64,000 bases of DNA from Catonia carolina (Eukaryota; Arthropoda; Insecta; Hemiptera; Achilidae), in assembly GCA_035578175.1 (NCBI GenBank), contig JAQMRL010000006.1, positions 65,022,001 to 65,086,000 of the forward strand. Direction: 5' to 3'. The position numbers and the translations under genes were made by a program. Shown piece after piece: positions 11,666 through 22,313 of this stretch (position 1 is its first letter; the number at the start of each line of letters is the position of its first letter). The notes below the pieces were generated by a model. The model was not told where the DNA came from and did not search any database. It worked only from the letters and a program-made list of their open reading frames with translations.

Positions 11666-12477
11666 ATTTTTACTTTCTCTTGCCTATATGAATATATAGG
11701 AAAAAAAATATTGTTTTCATGTCGATTTTTCGAAATCGGGTTTTCACCGGATCTACAAGTTTTCAGACCCCCTGAACCCAAAAAACATGTTTTTAGCGAT
11801 TGGTGTGTGTGTGTGTGTGTGAACAAAATATCTCAAGAACGGACGTACGAACTTGAAACTTAAGTTACATACCGGACCCGACACGAACATTTTCATCAAA
11901 ATCGGTCAACCGGAAGTAGTAGTTTATTCGTATCATTTTTCACTTTTTTGCGATTTTCTCAAAAACTGGTCCTACAATTTATTTTAAAATCGCCTGGTTT
12001 ACTCAATTTTTTATTCTCTACAAGATAGGGTAGGCGCCATGTTTGCTGAAATTCTCGGTGAGGCTGTTTTCACGTAAAAAATTGTTTTTTTTAAGATTAC
12101 GGCTTTAATATGCATTTTAGCGTAAAATTTTATATAATAAAAGTTGTAGAGAATTTAAAATCCCACAACTTTTATGTCAAACATTTTTTTTGTGTAACGC
12201 TTAGTTTAGCAGTGATTAGCGGTTTTCTGTTTTTTCTCACGAAAACGTGTGAAAAATCGATTTTTTCAAGATTTTGGCCTTAGAATGCATTTTACGACAA
12301 AAGTGTAATAATTAAATTTATAGGAAATAAAACGATCTACAACTTTTATTTAAAGCATTTTTCTCTACAGAGCCTAGTTTAGCGTGAAAGAGTGATTTTC
12401 CGTATTTTTAAGCCAAACTGTTACTTATTTGCATTGGCAAGAGAAAGTTGTGTGAGTGTTTCACACCAGATTTTTTA
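11666..12477 (+). repeat. Family C repeat with terminal deletion
   Basis: Forward copy from 'ttactttctcttgcctatat', through a (TG)n core at 11803-11821, the 'ggtaggcgccatg' block and both internal subrepeats, to 'cacaccagattttttatt'. A deletion after 'aagccaaactg' removes about 90 bp before 'tatttgcattggcaag'. Confidence 0.87.
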
Positions 12478-13180
12478 TTGTTCGTTATTCCGAGTCGGAT
12501 AATGCAAGAAAATGAATAACCCGAAACTAGATAACCGGAATCAACGGAACACTTAATTAAAATACGTTTTGTAACGGACAAACATAAAAAAATAAAAATA
12601 ATTGAGAGAGACAGAGAAAACGGTAAAAGAACTACAACGTAAAACAAGGGAAACGGAAAGAAACAAGGAAAATTTCAGAAATAAACAAATTAAGAACGGA
12701 ATAATATTATACAACGGGAGAAACAATATATAATTTAACTGGAAAACAAAGAAAGATTCATAGACAAAAGAAAAAACACGGATATAAAACCAAACCATTG
12801 TAAATGGATTTATGTTTAAATAATGTACTACGAATAATACAAAATAATAATGATCCACATTTTATAAATGATCATAAAACTTTAGAAAAAAGACAATTCG
12901 TTGGGCTATCAAATAAAAAAAGCACATTCACCAATAACTAAATGTGACAAAATTTAATTTTACGGCCAATAAACAGTAAAAATAAGATGTATAATCGTAA
13001 AAAATAATTGATTTAATAAAGTGTACGTGATAAATGCCCATTTTTCATATTAGTTTTACAATAACGTAGTTACTAAATATGAATTATTACAGGATATGAT
13101 TAACAAAATTTAGTTTCAACTAAATTACCAGTTGTGTTAGCTATTAATTATAAAATCAGTATGTAGTCATATATTTATGC
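12478..13180. other. AT-rich stretch, nothing recognised
   Basis: Frames of 79-101 codons on the minus strand are low-complexity, Phe/Leu/Ser-rich translations of AT-rich DNA and carry no motif. Confidence 0.5.
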
Positions 13181-13256
13181 AGTCTCGATTATCCGACAAA
13201 AACGGGACCGGGAGATGGTTGGATAAGAAAAATGTCGGATTATCCGGCAGTACACG
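13181..13256. repeat. Pogo/Jerky-type terminal repeat fragment
   Basis: 'cagtctcgattatccgac' followed by 'cgggaccgggag..ggttgg' and 'gtcggattatccggcag' resembles the ends of pogo/Tigger-type elements, which start CAGT and carry 'ATTATCCG' motifs. Only one end is visible; no partner end was found within about 1 kb. Confidence 0.5.
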
Positions 13257-13447
13257 ATAAACTAAATAAATAAATAGAACACTTGTTGGATTTTAAAAAT
13301 AAATTTAATGAAAGAAAATAAATAAGTTACGCAAAAATTACAATAAATAATTTAAAGTTGTAAATACTGTATGTGAAAATAACAAGTTACAAGTTAAAAT
13401 CAATCGGAATACTTTGAGTTCGTACAATTGGTACAAAATTTTGTTCC

Positions 13448-13558
13448 TACACTGACACACCAATCGTTAAAAACTTGACCAATCGTGTAGAAAAAAATCG
13501 ACATTAAAACAAACTTTCCTTTCCTATAACATATATTCATACAGGGCATAAGAAACAA
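13448..13558 (-). repeat. Family C 5' end fragment, decayed
   Basis: Reverse-oriented remnant of the C start: 'acaccaatcgttaaaaac', 'aaaatcgacatt', 'aactttcctttcctata' and 'atattcatacagggca'. It is followed by sequence X, which recurs after the next C copy. Confidence 0.65.
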
Positions 13559-13710
13559 AAGAAAATCCCTGTTGAAAGTAATGTAATACCGATTATTATT
13601 TACTTCATTCTATTAATAGTAGAAAGATAGTAGATCTATGTGCTAGTAGAAAAAAACACAATTATATCACACAAAGATAGAATATGAATGAAGTATAACC
13701 GATTAACAAA
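13559..13710 (+). repeat. Direct repeat X, copy 1
   Basis: Shares 'ctgttgaaagtaat', 'attatttacttca', 'aaacacaattata' and 'ataaccgattaacaaaaat' in order with 14659-14793. The two copies flank a C repeat. Confidence 0.7.
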
Positions 13711-14658
13711 AATCTGGTGTGAAAAACTCACACGACTTTCTCTTGCCAATGCAAATAATTAACAATAAACCTAACATTAGTAATAAAACATTACAAATAA
13801 ACAAAAAACTAAACTCAATAAACATAACCTAATTTTAATAATGAGTGAATAATGCAAAAAGAAAAACCACCTCAGTTTGGTTTAAAAAAAAATACGGAAA
13901 ATCACTCTTTCACGCTAAACTTGGCTCTGCAGAAAAAAATGCTCTAAATAAAAATTGTAGATCTTCTAATTTCCTATAAATTTGATTATACTTTTTTGTC
14001 GTAAAATGCATAGTAAGGTTGAAATCTTTAAAAAATCGATTTTTACACGATTTCGTGAAAAAACCAGAAAATCGCTAATTACCGCTAAACTAAGCGTTAT
14101 ACAAAAAAATGTTACAAATAAAAGTTGTAGGATTTTTAATTTTCTACAGCTTTTATTAGGCCTACATAAATGTTTGTGCTAAATGCATATTAAATCCGCA
14201 ATCTTAAAAAAAAACATTTTTTTACGTGAAAACAGCCTCACTCAGAATTTCAGCAAACATGGCGCCTACCCTATCTTGTAGAGCATAAAAAATTTAGTAA
14301 ACCAGGGGATTTTTAAAAAAAATCGTAGGACACGTTTTTTGACAGAATCCCAAAAAAGTGAAAAATTATACGAATAAACCACTACTTCCGGTTGACCGAT
14401 TTTGATGAAAATGTTCGTGTCGGGTCCGGTAGTGGTGTCTAACTTAAGTTTCAAGTTCGTACGATATTCCGTTCTTGAGATATTCTGTTCTCACACACAG
14501 ACACACACAACAGGCCAATCGTGCAAAAACCATGTTTTTTGGGTTCAGGGGGTCTGAAACCGTGTAGATCCGGTAAAAACTCGTATTCGGAAAATCGACA
14601 TGAAAACAATACTTTCCTTCCTTCCCGATATATTCAAATAGGCAAGAGAAAGTAAAAA
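13708..14658 (-). repeat. Family C repeat, full length
   Basis: Reverse copy from 'aaaaatctggtgtgaaaaac' to 'aggcaagagaaagtaaaaat'. It contains both subrepeats, the 'catggcgcctaccctatctt' block and a short CA core at 14491-14510. Confidence 0.88.
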
Positions 14659-14793
14659 TCGCCGTTGAAAGTAATACTGATAATTATTTACTTCAATAAA
14701 TCTATGAGCGAGTAGAAATAAACACAATTATACATCAAAGTAAAATAGAATATCAATGAAGAAGAATAACCGATTAACAAAAATATGTTAATG
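14659..14793 (+). repeat. Direct repeat X, copy 2
   Basis: Second copy of the non-C sequence at 13559-13710. Its presence after both C ends indicates a C+X tandem duplication of about 1.1 kb. Confidence 0.7.
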
Positions 14794-15186
14794 TATACAT
14801 AGTAAATGATACCATTCATAAAATATGATAATTACGGTATTTACAGAATGTTTTGAATAAATTCACACAGAAAATAACACACTGATAACAAATTACATTA
14901 TGATATGACAAGTGTACGCTCATAGATAATAAAACCAAGAGACATATTTACCTATTACAAGTACAAGATATCAATTGTCATTTAAATTATTATACTTGTG
15001 AATCATTACAATCAGTAATGTTGGTAATTTAAATATCATTTCCGGTATTGAGATAATATAATTTGCAGAATCAACAAAGAATTTATGGTCGTATCATTAC
15101 AATCTTTAAAGTAAATGGAAAAAAACAATGAATATTAAACAATTACAATTTTATGAAAATTAAATAGCTCAATATATGGGTAGTTT
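14794..15186. other. Unassigned AT-rich sequence
   Basis: Nothing recognised. Confidence 0.5.
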
Positions 15187-15570
15187 CTGCCCTTAACAGA
15201 CAGGTGGAGTGTCAAATTATTTATTTATTATTATTTATTTTATTTTCTGTTTGTTATCACATGGTCAGCCAATTAAATGACTGAATCATTTAAGAACAGA
15301 AGAGGTAGAGGTGCAAAAGACACTAATCAGAGTTATCTCCTCTGAAAGTAATGAATTTTATTATACAACCAGACCTTGTGGTGAATGAAGTGAAGGTGTC
15401 ATTTGCAGTGTGGAAAATATGTGCTTTTCAGAGGGTCCGGGATGCTGATAAGTGTACTTTTCCACTCAGTAAGGAAGGCAATGGTAAACCACCTCACTCC
15501 TCGTTTTACTTAGTAAAACTTCTAGAGGTTCAAACCAGCCTTTCGGCTGATGACCTAATCAACAACAAAT
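15187..15570 (+). repeat. SINE-like family B, full length
   Basis: Forward copy from 'ctgcccttaacagacaggtg' to 'gatgacctaatcaacaacaa'. It contains an uninterrupted 79-codon frame (15351-15590) that also appears in other B copies (see findings). Confidence 0.9.
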
Positions 15571-15930
15571 GGGTAGTTTATCAGTCGTAAAACCGTTAAA
15601 AAAGCTTTTTCTTCTAATAATGCCGACTCATAACAGAAGATTTGCCACAACACTGGTAAATCGCTTTTTATCATAAACCACCCTCAAAAAAAGGGTGCGT
15701 ACTACTACTCAACGTCACATCAGTTACATTCGTTATTACAAAATGAGACTCTGGTCACAACCAAATAATGACAAAATACATTTTTTTTAGTTTATTTATT
15801 TAAACTCGCATTAACTGCTTGATCAATGGTGAATTACAAAATATTGACCGTGGGATTTGACACCTGACTTGTCCAGGGGTTGGGTACATCTGTCTGCTAA
15901 CCACGATGAGGTACGGGAATAAGCCCCGCT
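15571..15930. other. Unassigned sequence
   Basis: No supported feature. 15840-15930 may be further decayed retroelement sequence upstream of the next fragment. Confidence 0.4.
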
Positions 15931-15935
15931 TTTCC

Positions 15936-16128
15936 AATCCATTCTTCAGGGCAAGATCAGGGGGAAACGTGAACCGGGTAGAAGAATAATTTCCAGGCTC
16001 AAGAATCTAAAGAGTATGGTTCTACAAAACAACTCCAGAGCTGTTCAGAGCAGCTACATGTTAAGGTGAGGTTATCACAGCCAGAATCATCGCTAATGTT
16101 CAGATCAAATAGGCATCGTAAGAGAATA
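15936..16128 (+). pseudogene. Non-LTR reverse transcriptase C-terminal fragment
   Basis: One frame reads 'QGKIRGKREPGRRIISRLKN' with 'LFQSI' just upstream, then 'LK' and a Ser/Asn-rich stretch. Another frame continues LFRAA and VITARIIANVQ. This is the typical end of insect endonuclease-reverse transcriptases, where a 'GKR--GRRR-SWL-NLR' block is followed by 'ELFRAA' and 'IANV'. At least one frameshift and a stop interrupt it. The palm domain is missing. The clade is uncertain but RTE-like. Confidence 0.68.
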
Positions 16129-16144
16129 ATCACGATACTCTCTA

Positions 16145-16290
16145 TGCCGTCCTGTGGTGTAGTAGTCAACGCAACTGGTTTCTACTCAATGAGTTTCAGA
16201 AACGATTTCCGGTCAGGTCTGAAATTTTTCATCACTCATTTTCATTTTTATTATCACTCTTCATCGCCAGCAATACCATTAACCTAATGT
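16145..16290 (+). repeat. tRNA-derived SINE D, decayed
   Basis: 'cctgtggtgtagtagtcaac' is a degraded box A region, and 'gcaactggtttctac' and 'ccggtcaggtctg' match the better-kept SINE D at 50926-51078. The box B region is mutated ('gagtttcagaaacgatttcc'). Confidence 0.62.
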
Positions 16291-16994
16291 ACAAAACATT
16301 CGGATGGAAAAGAAAAACAAAAACATTACTTTATTTATTACATTATGCTTACATACACAACAGCGAGAAAACAAAACCTACATACAAACGAAACTAACTG
16401 TACCAGAAAATTATTTTCTTACTTTAATTTTCTTTTAAAAATAAACAACAACGACCGACGACAGCACGGAATGAAAAGAAAAACAAATTTATCGTTTAAA
16501 TAAAAAATAACCTGACAAAAAAATATATACTATAAATAAGTTAAGTTACAACAAAGCACACGAGTTTACTGATAATGGTTATCATTTTTACATGCAACAG
16601 TAGACTATTAAATAATAATATAAGAACATATCATTTTACACGTTTATAGTAGGTATATTAATGGATATTGCATGCATGCATGGGTACATATTCTTGCATG
16701 GACACGAAACATTAGTTCACCTAAATATTTATTTTCATTTCAAATCATTCCACCTGCACATAAATATACATGCACAGTATTGAATATACTGAAACATAAC
16801 ACGGGCTCCTAACCGAATCAAGTCAGTACTTATGAATTATATCCATTAGACTTATCTAAAAAGAATAAACAACTATAAATTTAGGTTAAACATTATAATA
16901 AAACACACCCATGCGCGTATAATAAAACAAAATAACCAAATCACACAATTATACAGTAAGATAACATAAATGTTGTAGCCCCGCGTCAATTGAA
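16291..16994. other. AT-rich stretch, nothing recognised
   Basis: No family A-G member or coding motif is seen; 'tgcatgcatgcatgg' near 16669 is a short alternating tract. Confidence 0.5.
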
Positions 16995-17665
16995 GAGACA
17001 ATACGGAAAAACTGAAAAATTTGATAGCTTCAAGTACCTCGGAGAGAAAATACAACTGAAGAGCAGCAAATAGGAAGCGAATAACAGCAGACAAGGAAAG
17101 ATGACCAGTGTACTTCAAAAAACTCAGCACTTGTACAAGAAGAAAGCTCTCTCAAGACAAACCAAGAAAATACTGTGATAAAACCTGAGTGTCTGTATCC
17201 GAGTGAGTGCCTAAGAATGACTGCGAAGGCTGGTCTAAGAGAAGGAGATAAATTTGAGAGAATGATCCGAAGATAGTAGACGGATAATATAGGTTAACAG
17301 GTCGAGAACAACTATTTGATTATAAAAAAAAGACTAAAATTCTATGGATACCTGTATAGAATGGATGACAACCGGTTGACACAACAAAGTTTTAAAACCA
17401 TAACAATAGACCTAAGGTTTCAGGTAAATGGTTTAAAAAAGTCAAAAAGTACATTGAGAAAACCGGAATAAACCGAGAAAACTTAATGAACCGAACCAAA
17501 TTTAGATAATTAATTACGGACTAATGAACTAATTACGGGCTTCCATGAAGTGCAAAAAATAACACCGATGGACAGAAGAAAGAAGAAAAGCCTACAGTGA
17601 GCTAGTTTGGGGTACAAAAAGAGCTTCCAAAAACGTTTAAAGTCACCTCACGTGGTGTAAAATTG
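16995..17665 (+). pseudogene. Non-LTR reverse transcriptase 3' fragment, copy 1
   Basis: Decayed reading includes 'YGKTEKFDSFKYLGEKIQ' near 17001-17054, the thumb-region motif seen in insect non-LTR reverse transcriptases. About 300 bp later comes 'RLKFYGYLYRMDDNRLTQQ' (near 17330-17390), matching the '-GH--RM---R-' block. Further on, 'VKKYIEKTGINRENLMNRTK' matches the adjacent C-terminal helix. Many stops and frame changes. The same C-terminal part recurs at 37710-38106 and both end at 'gtcacctca..tggt..aaattgg', so they are copies of one family. Confidence 0.7.
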
Positions 17666-18117
17666 GCCCCATAAGAAAAAAAAGTAGTAAATTGCTAAAA
17701 AAGCAAGAATAAAACTTTAAAAAAATCATTTGCAAACAAATTTTTGAAAGGATCCTGCCAACCATTTAATATAAATTACAGTATAAATGAAATTTATTTT
17801 TACCTTACCTTTGGTTGGGTTTTTAGTTAAAAAAATTACGCGTGTTTCAGTGGTACCCACCTTTTTCAGAGCAATATTAACTAAAATAAAAAAAATAAAA
17901 ATTTACAATGGTGTTTCCATTCAGCCATATCGAATAAAACTTGAAATAAAACGTAAGTTTATTCGATATGACTGAATGGAAACATCATTGTAAATTTTAT
18001 TTTTTTTATTTTAGTTAATATTGCTCTGAAAAAGGTGGTACCACTGAAACACGCGTAATTTTTTTAACTAAAAACGCAACCAAAGGTAAGGTAAAAATAA
18101 ATTTCATTTTATACTGT

Positions 18118-18152
<35 letters not shown>

Positions 18153-18289
18153 CTCTTTAATTCTTTATTTACAACTGTAAAACGTTACAACAAGCAAATG
18201 TGATGATTATGATAATAATGTAAATGACATGATAGGCATGAGAGGGGTAGGGCCCCCATTGGTGCCTCCCCAAGAATGAGATTTGTATA

Positions 18290-20983
18290 TCAAATTAGCA
18301 GGTCTCTACTCCAGCGTCTTTTAAGGCGTCTAGGGGGATTATCAGGTAAATGGACGGAGGAAAGTGAACGCACCAGGGGGTTCTCGTGTTCGTGTGACTT
18401 GTCGTGAAAGCGTTTGTATAGGTATTCAATGGAATTTTGTACAAGTGGTGTTTTCAAATCTGTATGTAAGGTTTTGTTGCTAACGTAAAGAGGTGCATTT
18501 GCTATAAGGCGTAATGTTTTTGACTGGAATGCTTGAATTCGTTGCAAATTAGAGGGTTTGGTTGAACCGTAAATTTGGGATCCGTAGGTCCAAATAGGTT
18601 TCAAAAGAGAACAATATATGCGTAATTTTTGTGCCATTGGTAATTTTGATCGTTTGTGAAGTAGGGAATATAGAAGTTTAAGTCGGGAATTCAGTAATAA
18701 GCGTTTCCGTTTGATATGTGTGCTCCAAGTTAGTCGTTTATCGAAAGTCAGACCGAGATACTTGACCGTATCTGTCTTTGTGAGAGGTTCATTGTCTATG
18801 TATACTGGTGGGCAATCACCATGACGGAGTGTGAAAGTTACGTGAAGGGATTTTGTCGTATTAAGTTTTATTTTCCATGTTTTACACCATTCGTGTATAA
18901 GATTGAGATGATGTTGGAGTGTTAGTGAAGCGTGTATAGAGTTTTGGTCTCGGGCTAATATCGCTGTGTCGTCAGCGTAGGTAGCAGTGAGGGTCTGGGG
19001 TAGGATCGGTAGATCTGAAGTGTATACAGAATAGAGAAGTGGTGCTAAAATTGAGCCCTGAGGCACGCCGGCTAAGACAAGAAAGAAATTTGAGTAAGAC
19101 GATCCTAAACGAATTCTAAAGAATCTGTCAGATAGGAAGGAATTTATGATAAGATAGTAGGTAAATGGTAGTATTTCTTTCAGTTTGTGTAAGAGACCTG
19201 TATGCCAAACTCTGTCAAAAGCTTGAGCGACATCCAGGAAACCTGCGGACACATACATCTTTTGTTCCATAGACGAAGCTATGTAATCAGTCACCCTGTG
19301 CAGTTGTTGTGTGGTGGAGTGTTGAGTGCGGAATCCGAATTGATGTGGAGGTAGTGTATCATGAACCAGCGGAAGAATGCGCTTGTAAAGGAGTTTTTCG
19401 AAAATTTTCGAAGGTACTGAGAGGAGGCTTATTGGTCGGTAGGAGGAAGGTAAATGAAAAGGTTTGTTCGGTTTTTGTATCATTACTATTTCTGCATACT
19501 TCCACTGAGTGGGGAAATGTGTCGTGCGCAATATACTATTGAAGATTGTAGTAAGGAGAACGAGCGCTTTCCGCGGTAAATGTTTAAGTATTTCAGCTGT
19601 TATTAAATCATATCCCGGTGACTTCTTACGTGGTAATCTCGAAATTTCAGATTTTACTTCGGAGGGGTGAAAGTATTTCGGCGGAAGGGATAATTGAAGC
19701 GGTTCATCTAGTGACTGAGTAACGCGTTGGTGATGTACAGATTGGATGTCATTATGGGGAGTGAATGTTGCAGAAAGATGTCTACCAAAGCATTCAGCTT
19801 TGTCGTCGTCAGTTATTAGCCAGGGTCCGTCACCTATCCTAAGGGGCATCGATGTCGTGTGATGCCGTAGTAGGCGTTTTGTGCTACGCCAGAGACTACC
19901 ATCCTTCTCGTTCAGAGTTCCAGTATAATTTTCGTATAAGCGGGTGTTATGTGTTTGAATTTGCTGTTTCAGCTCGTTTGTCAGCCGGTTTAAGCGACGT
20001 TTATCAGATGGTAGGCGAGTTCTCTGCCAAGTGTTACGGGCGCGGCGTTTTTCACGAATAAGTTCTCTGATATGGGTGGGATAGTGAGGGGCGTCTGGGA
20101 CATTTGGACGGTATGGCAGTGATGCCTTCCATGCACACTGTTGAACAGAGGTAGTAAATAAATCAACAGCATCATCTACCTCCGTGTCCGTTTTAATTGA
20201 TAATGGGATATCTAAGGCGTGTTCTAAATTGAACTGGAAGAGATCCCAATCCATAGGCCCGGGAGTAAGACTCGGTCTGCGTTCTGTAGAGACTGGTTGG
20301 TCTGAAACCGTTAAAAGTATGGGGGAATGATCTGATGAGAGGTAATTTACTGTGGTTATTTCAATAGGAAGGTGTGATAGATTCTTACAAACAAAAAAGT
20401 CAAGGAGGTCTGGTAATTTGGTACGTGCGGAGGGCCAGTATGTTGGACTATCTGGAGAAATATAATGTAGATGATTTTCTGTTATAGCTTTTAGTAAATT
20501 TCTGCCCCTGGGAGAACATACACGGGATCCCCACTGTATGTGCTTACCGTTCCAGTCTCCTCCAATAATAAACCGATTACCTAGACTATTAAAGAAATCT
20601 CTAAACATTTGGGAATTTATGATGTGTCTAGGAGGACAATACACTGATCCTATGGTAAAATTTATGCTCTTGCATTGCAAATTTATCAGGGTCGCTTGGA
20701 CATGAGGAGTGGAAAAAGGTGTTAAAACATTGTGTGTGATTGAGGATTTGACTAGTATGGCCGTACCCCCATGGCTTGTACCATCCGGATGATCGGTCCG
20801 ATAGATCCTATAGTCGCGAATATAAAATCGAGACCTAGCTGTAAGATGTGTCTCTGAGATTAGGGCTACGTCAATACGGTGAGAATGTAAATATATGTCT
20901 AACTCAGTTTTGCGTTTCGTCAGACCGTTTGCATTCCAAAGGAGAACTCTCAGTGAATTTGCAGTGAGTAAATTAATGGCCAT
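18290..20983 (-). CDS. Jockey ORF2: endonuclease-reverse transcriptase
   Basis: 897 residues, uninterrupted. The N-terminal AP-type endonuclease shows LLWNANGL (residues 14-21), the catalytic glutamate in SETHL (E44), GGDWNGKHIQWGS (141-153) and SSDHSP (216-221). A linker of about 200 residues leads to the reverse transcriptase palm: 'RKKSPGYDLITAEILKHLP', 'SSYRPISLLSVPSKIFEKL', 'QFGFRTQHST', 'AGVPQGSILAPLLYS', the catalytic YADD (669-672) and KYLGLTFDKRLTW. The C-terminus ends RRLKRRWSRDLLI with no RNase H, as is usual in the jockey clade. The enzyme nicks target DNA and primes cDNA synthesis on it. Its ATG overlaps the end of ORF1 by 11 bases, suggesting coupled translation. No missing catalytic residue was seen, so it may be functional. 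The 3' UTR and poly(A) follow directly. Confidence 0.95.
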   Translation of the reverse strand: MAINLLTANSLRVLLWNANGLTKRKTELDIYLHSHRIDVALISETHLTARSRFYIRDYRIYRTDHPDGTSHGGTAILVKSSITHNVLTPFSTPHVQATLINLQCKSINFTIGSVYCPPRHIINSQMFRDFFNSLGNRFIIGGDWNGKHIQWGSRVCSPRGRNLLKAITENHLHYISPDSPTYWPSARTKLPDLLDFFVCKNLSHLPIEITTVNYLSSDHSPILLTVSDQPVSTERRPSLTPGPMDWDLFQFNLEHALDIPLSIKTDTEVDDAVDLFTTSVQQCAWKASLPYRPNVPDAPHYPTHIRELIREKRRARNTWQRTRLPSDKRRLNRLTNELKQQIQTHNTRLYENYTGTLNEKDGSLWRSTKRLLRHHTTSMPLRIGDGPWLITDDDKAECFGRHLSATFTPHNDIQSVHHQRVTQSLDEPLQLSLPPKYFHPSEVKSEISRLPRKKSPGYDLITAEILKHLPRKALVLLTTIFNSILRTTHFPTQWKYAEIVMIQKPNKPFHLPSSYRPISLLSVPSKIFEKLLYKRILPLVHDTLPPHQFGFRTQHSTTQQLHRVTDYIASSMEQKMYVSAGFLDVAQAFDRVWHTGLLHKLKEILPFTYYLIINSFLSDRFFRIRLGSSYSNFFLVLAGVPQGSILAPLLYSVYTSDLPILPQTLTATYADDTAILARDQNSIHASLTLQHHLNLIHEWCKTWKIKLNTTKSLHVTFTLRHGDCPPVYIDNEPLTKTDTVKYLGLTFDKRLTWSTHIKRKRLLLNSRLKLLYSLLHKRSKLPMAQKLRIYCSLLKPIWTYGSQIYGSTKPSNLQRIQAFQSKTLRLIANAPLYVSNKTLHTDLKTPLVQNSIEYLYKRFHDKSHEHENPLVRSLSSVHLPDNPPRRLKRRWSRDLLI

Positions 20984-22313
20984 AACTGTTACTTAAAGAC
21001 TGTGTAATGTGGGATATGTGTGTAGCGAGCGAGAAAAGAGGCTGGAGGAGTTGATTTAATTGAACCAATAAATTAAAAATCTGATCAACATTAGGTAACT
21101 GGGGAGGAGATTGAGGCCCTACCTGTGAGGTATGAGGGTGAAGATGACGATGATTATGTGTCCATGCATGATGTCTGTTTCTCTCCTGTGAGGTGGGTGG
21201 TTGTGGTGTTGAAGTTACTGAAACCGGCGATTCAGACGGTGTTAACTGATGAGTTGAGTGTTGGCGTGATGATGGAGTTAGGGTAGGTGTTTCTGTTGGT
21301 TGTTGCGGCAGAGGTGGAAAATCTTCCGGTTTCGGTGTGGCTGGTTGGTTGGAAGTATGTTTCGGTTGTGGTTGTGTGAAACGGTTTCGACTAGCTCGCA
21401 GGTGTTTATGAACTTCGCAGCCTCTGTAATTTGCTGGGTGATCTTTTCCACAGTTTGCGCAGGTGGCCGGTGACTGTCTTGTTTTACAACAACTGCCAGA
21501 TTCGTGGCCGCCACCACACCTAACACAGCGGTGAGGGTGACGGCAGTAAGATTTTGTGTGTCCAAAATTCTGACAGCGCGTACATTGTACAATTTCCCTC
21601 CGTTTATGTGGTTCCTCAACTGTAATCCTTGTATATAATAAAGTTTTTATGTCGTATATTTTGTTATTGTACGTCTCCGGCTCTATATCGACGAAAAACA
21701 TCGGCAAAGGTGTACGATCTCGGTTCGAAATTGCGAACACCGCATTTCGAACTATGTAACCCTTATCCTTGAGAGCCTCCGCTATTAGCTCTTTTGGCGT
21801 GGTGTGATGTAGTCCTTTAATGACAATACGTTGTGCTCGTTGTTCCTGTAGTTGATACGTGTGAAACCGGGCCTTTCGGTCTTCCAAGTGATGGATGAAT
21901 TGTCTGTATATCGACGGTGAGGTTGGGTAGATGGTAACACCTTTGATACTTGACCGGAGTGTGAATGATTGCGGACCGCCTACTTCTTCCAACGATTTTA
22001 CTAGTTGGGCGTAGTCTTGAACGTCCGTTAGGAAGATTGGTGGCGGTTTCTTTTCGCGTTCAATGGATGGGTTTGCAGGTGTGTCAGAATCGGTAAGGAC
22101 AGAAAATCGATTTTCTGTCGTCACGGATGGCTCTTCTAATGAAACCGAATCTGGCCGAGGTAGCTTCCTAGGGTCACTCCTGGAAACACCAGGGGCTGGC
22201 CGTTTCCTAGCAGGAACTGATTCCCATTCTTGTAATGGGTTATGATTGCTGCCATTAGTGCAGTCTTGGTTAGGTTCAGAGTCCATAGTAAATATACTAT
22301 ATAAAGAGTTCAA
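20973..22313 (-). CDS. Jockey ORF1: nucleic-acid-binding protein with CCHC zinc knuckles
   Basis: 446 residues, uninterrupted. A low-complexity N-terminus (about 1-90) is followed by the region FHTYQLQEQRAQRIVIKGLH..TPKELIAEAL, the RNA-recognition-like domain upstream of the knuckles in insect jockey ORF1 proteins. Three zinc knuckles follow: C244-x2-C-x4-H-x4-C257, C263-x2-C-x3-H-x4-C275 and C285-x2-C-x3-H-x6-C299. The C-terminal third is rich in Pro, Thr, Ser, Gln and His. It probably coats the transcript and forms the retrotransposition particle with ORF2. Two in-frame starts are near: the first ATG (22313) and a second nine codons later (22286). The second fits the usual 'MDSEPNQ' style opening and could be the true start. 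Confidence 0.92.
   Translation of the reverse strand: MNSLYSIFTMDSEPNQDCTNGSNHNPLQEWESVPARKRPAPGVSRSDPRKLPRPDSVSLEEPSVTTENRFSVLTDSDTPANPSIEREKKPPPIFLTDVQDYAQLVKSLEEVGGPQSFTLRSSIKGVTIYPTSPSIYRQFIHHLEDRKARFHTYQLQEQRAQRIVIKGLHHTTPKELIAEALKDKGYIVRNAVFAISNRDRTPLPMFFVDIEPETYNNKIYDIKTLLYTRITVEEPHKRREIVQCTRCQNFGHTKSYCRHPHRCVRCGGGHESGSCCKTRQSPATCANCGKDHPANYRGCEVHKHLRASRNRFTQPQPKHTSNQPATPKPEDFPPLPQQPTETPTLTPSSRQHSTHQLTPSESPVSVTSTPQPPTSQERNRHHAWTHNHRHLHPHTSQVGPQSPPQLPNVDQIFNLLVQLNQLLQPLFSLATHISHITQSLSNSYGH

Noticed and set aside
12408..12858. Overlapping minus-strand frames rich in Phe, Leu and Ser, looking like membrane segments
   Set aside because: They arise from AT-rich DNA, overlap each other in different frames and begin inside the end of a family C repeat.
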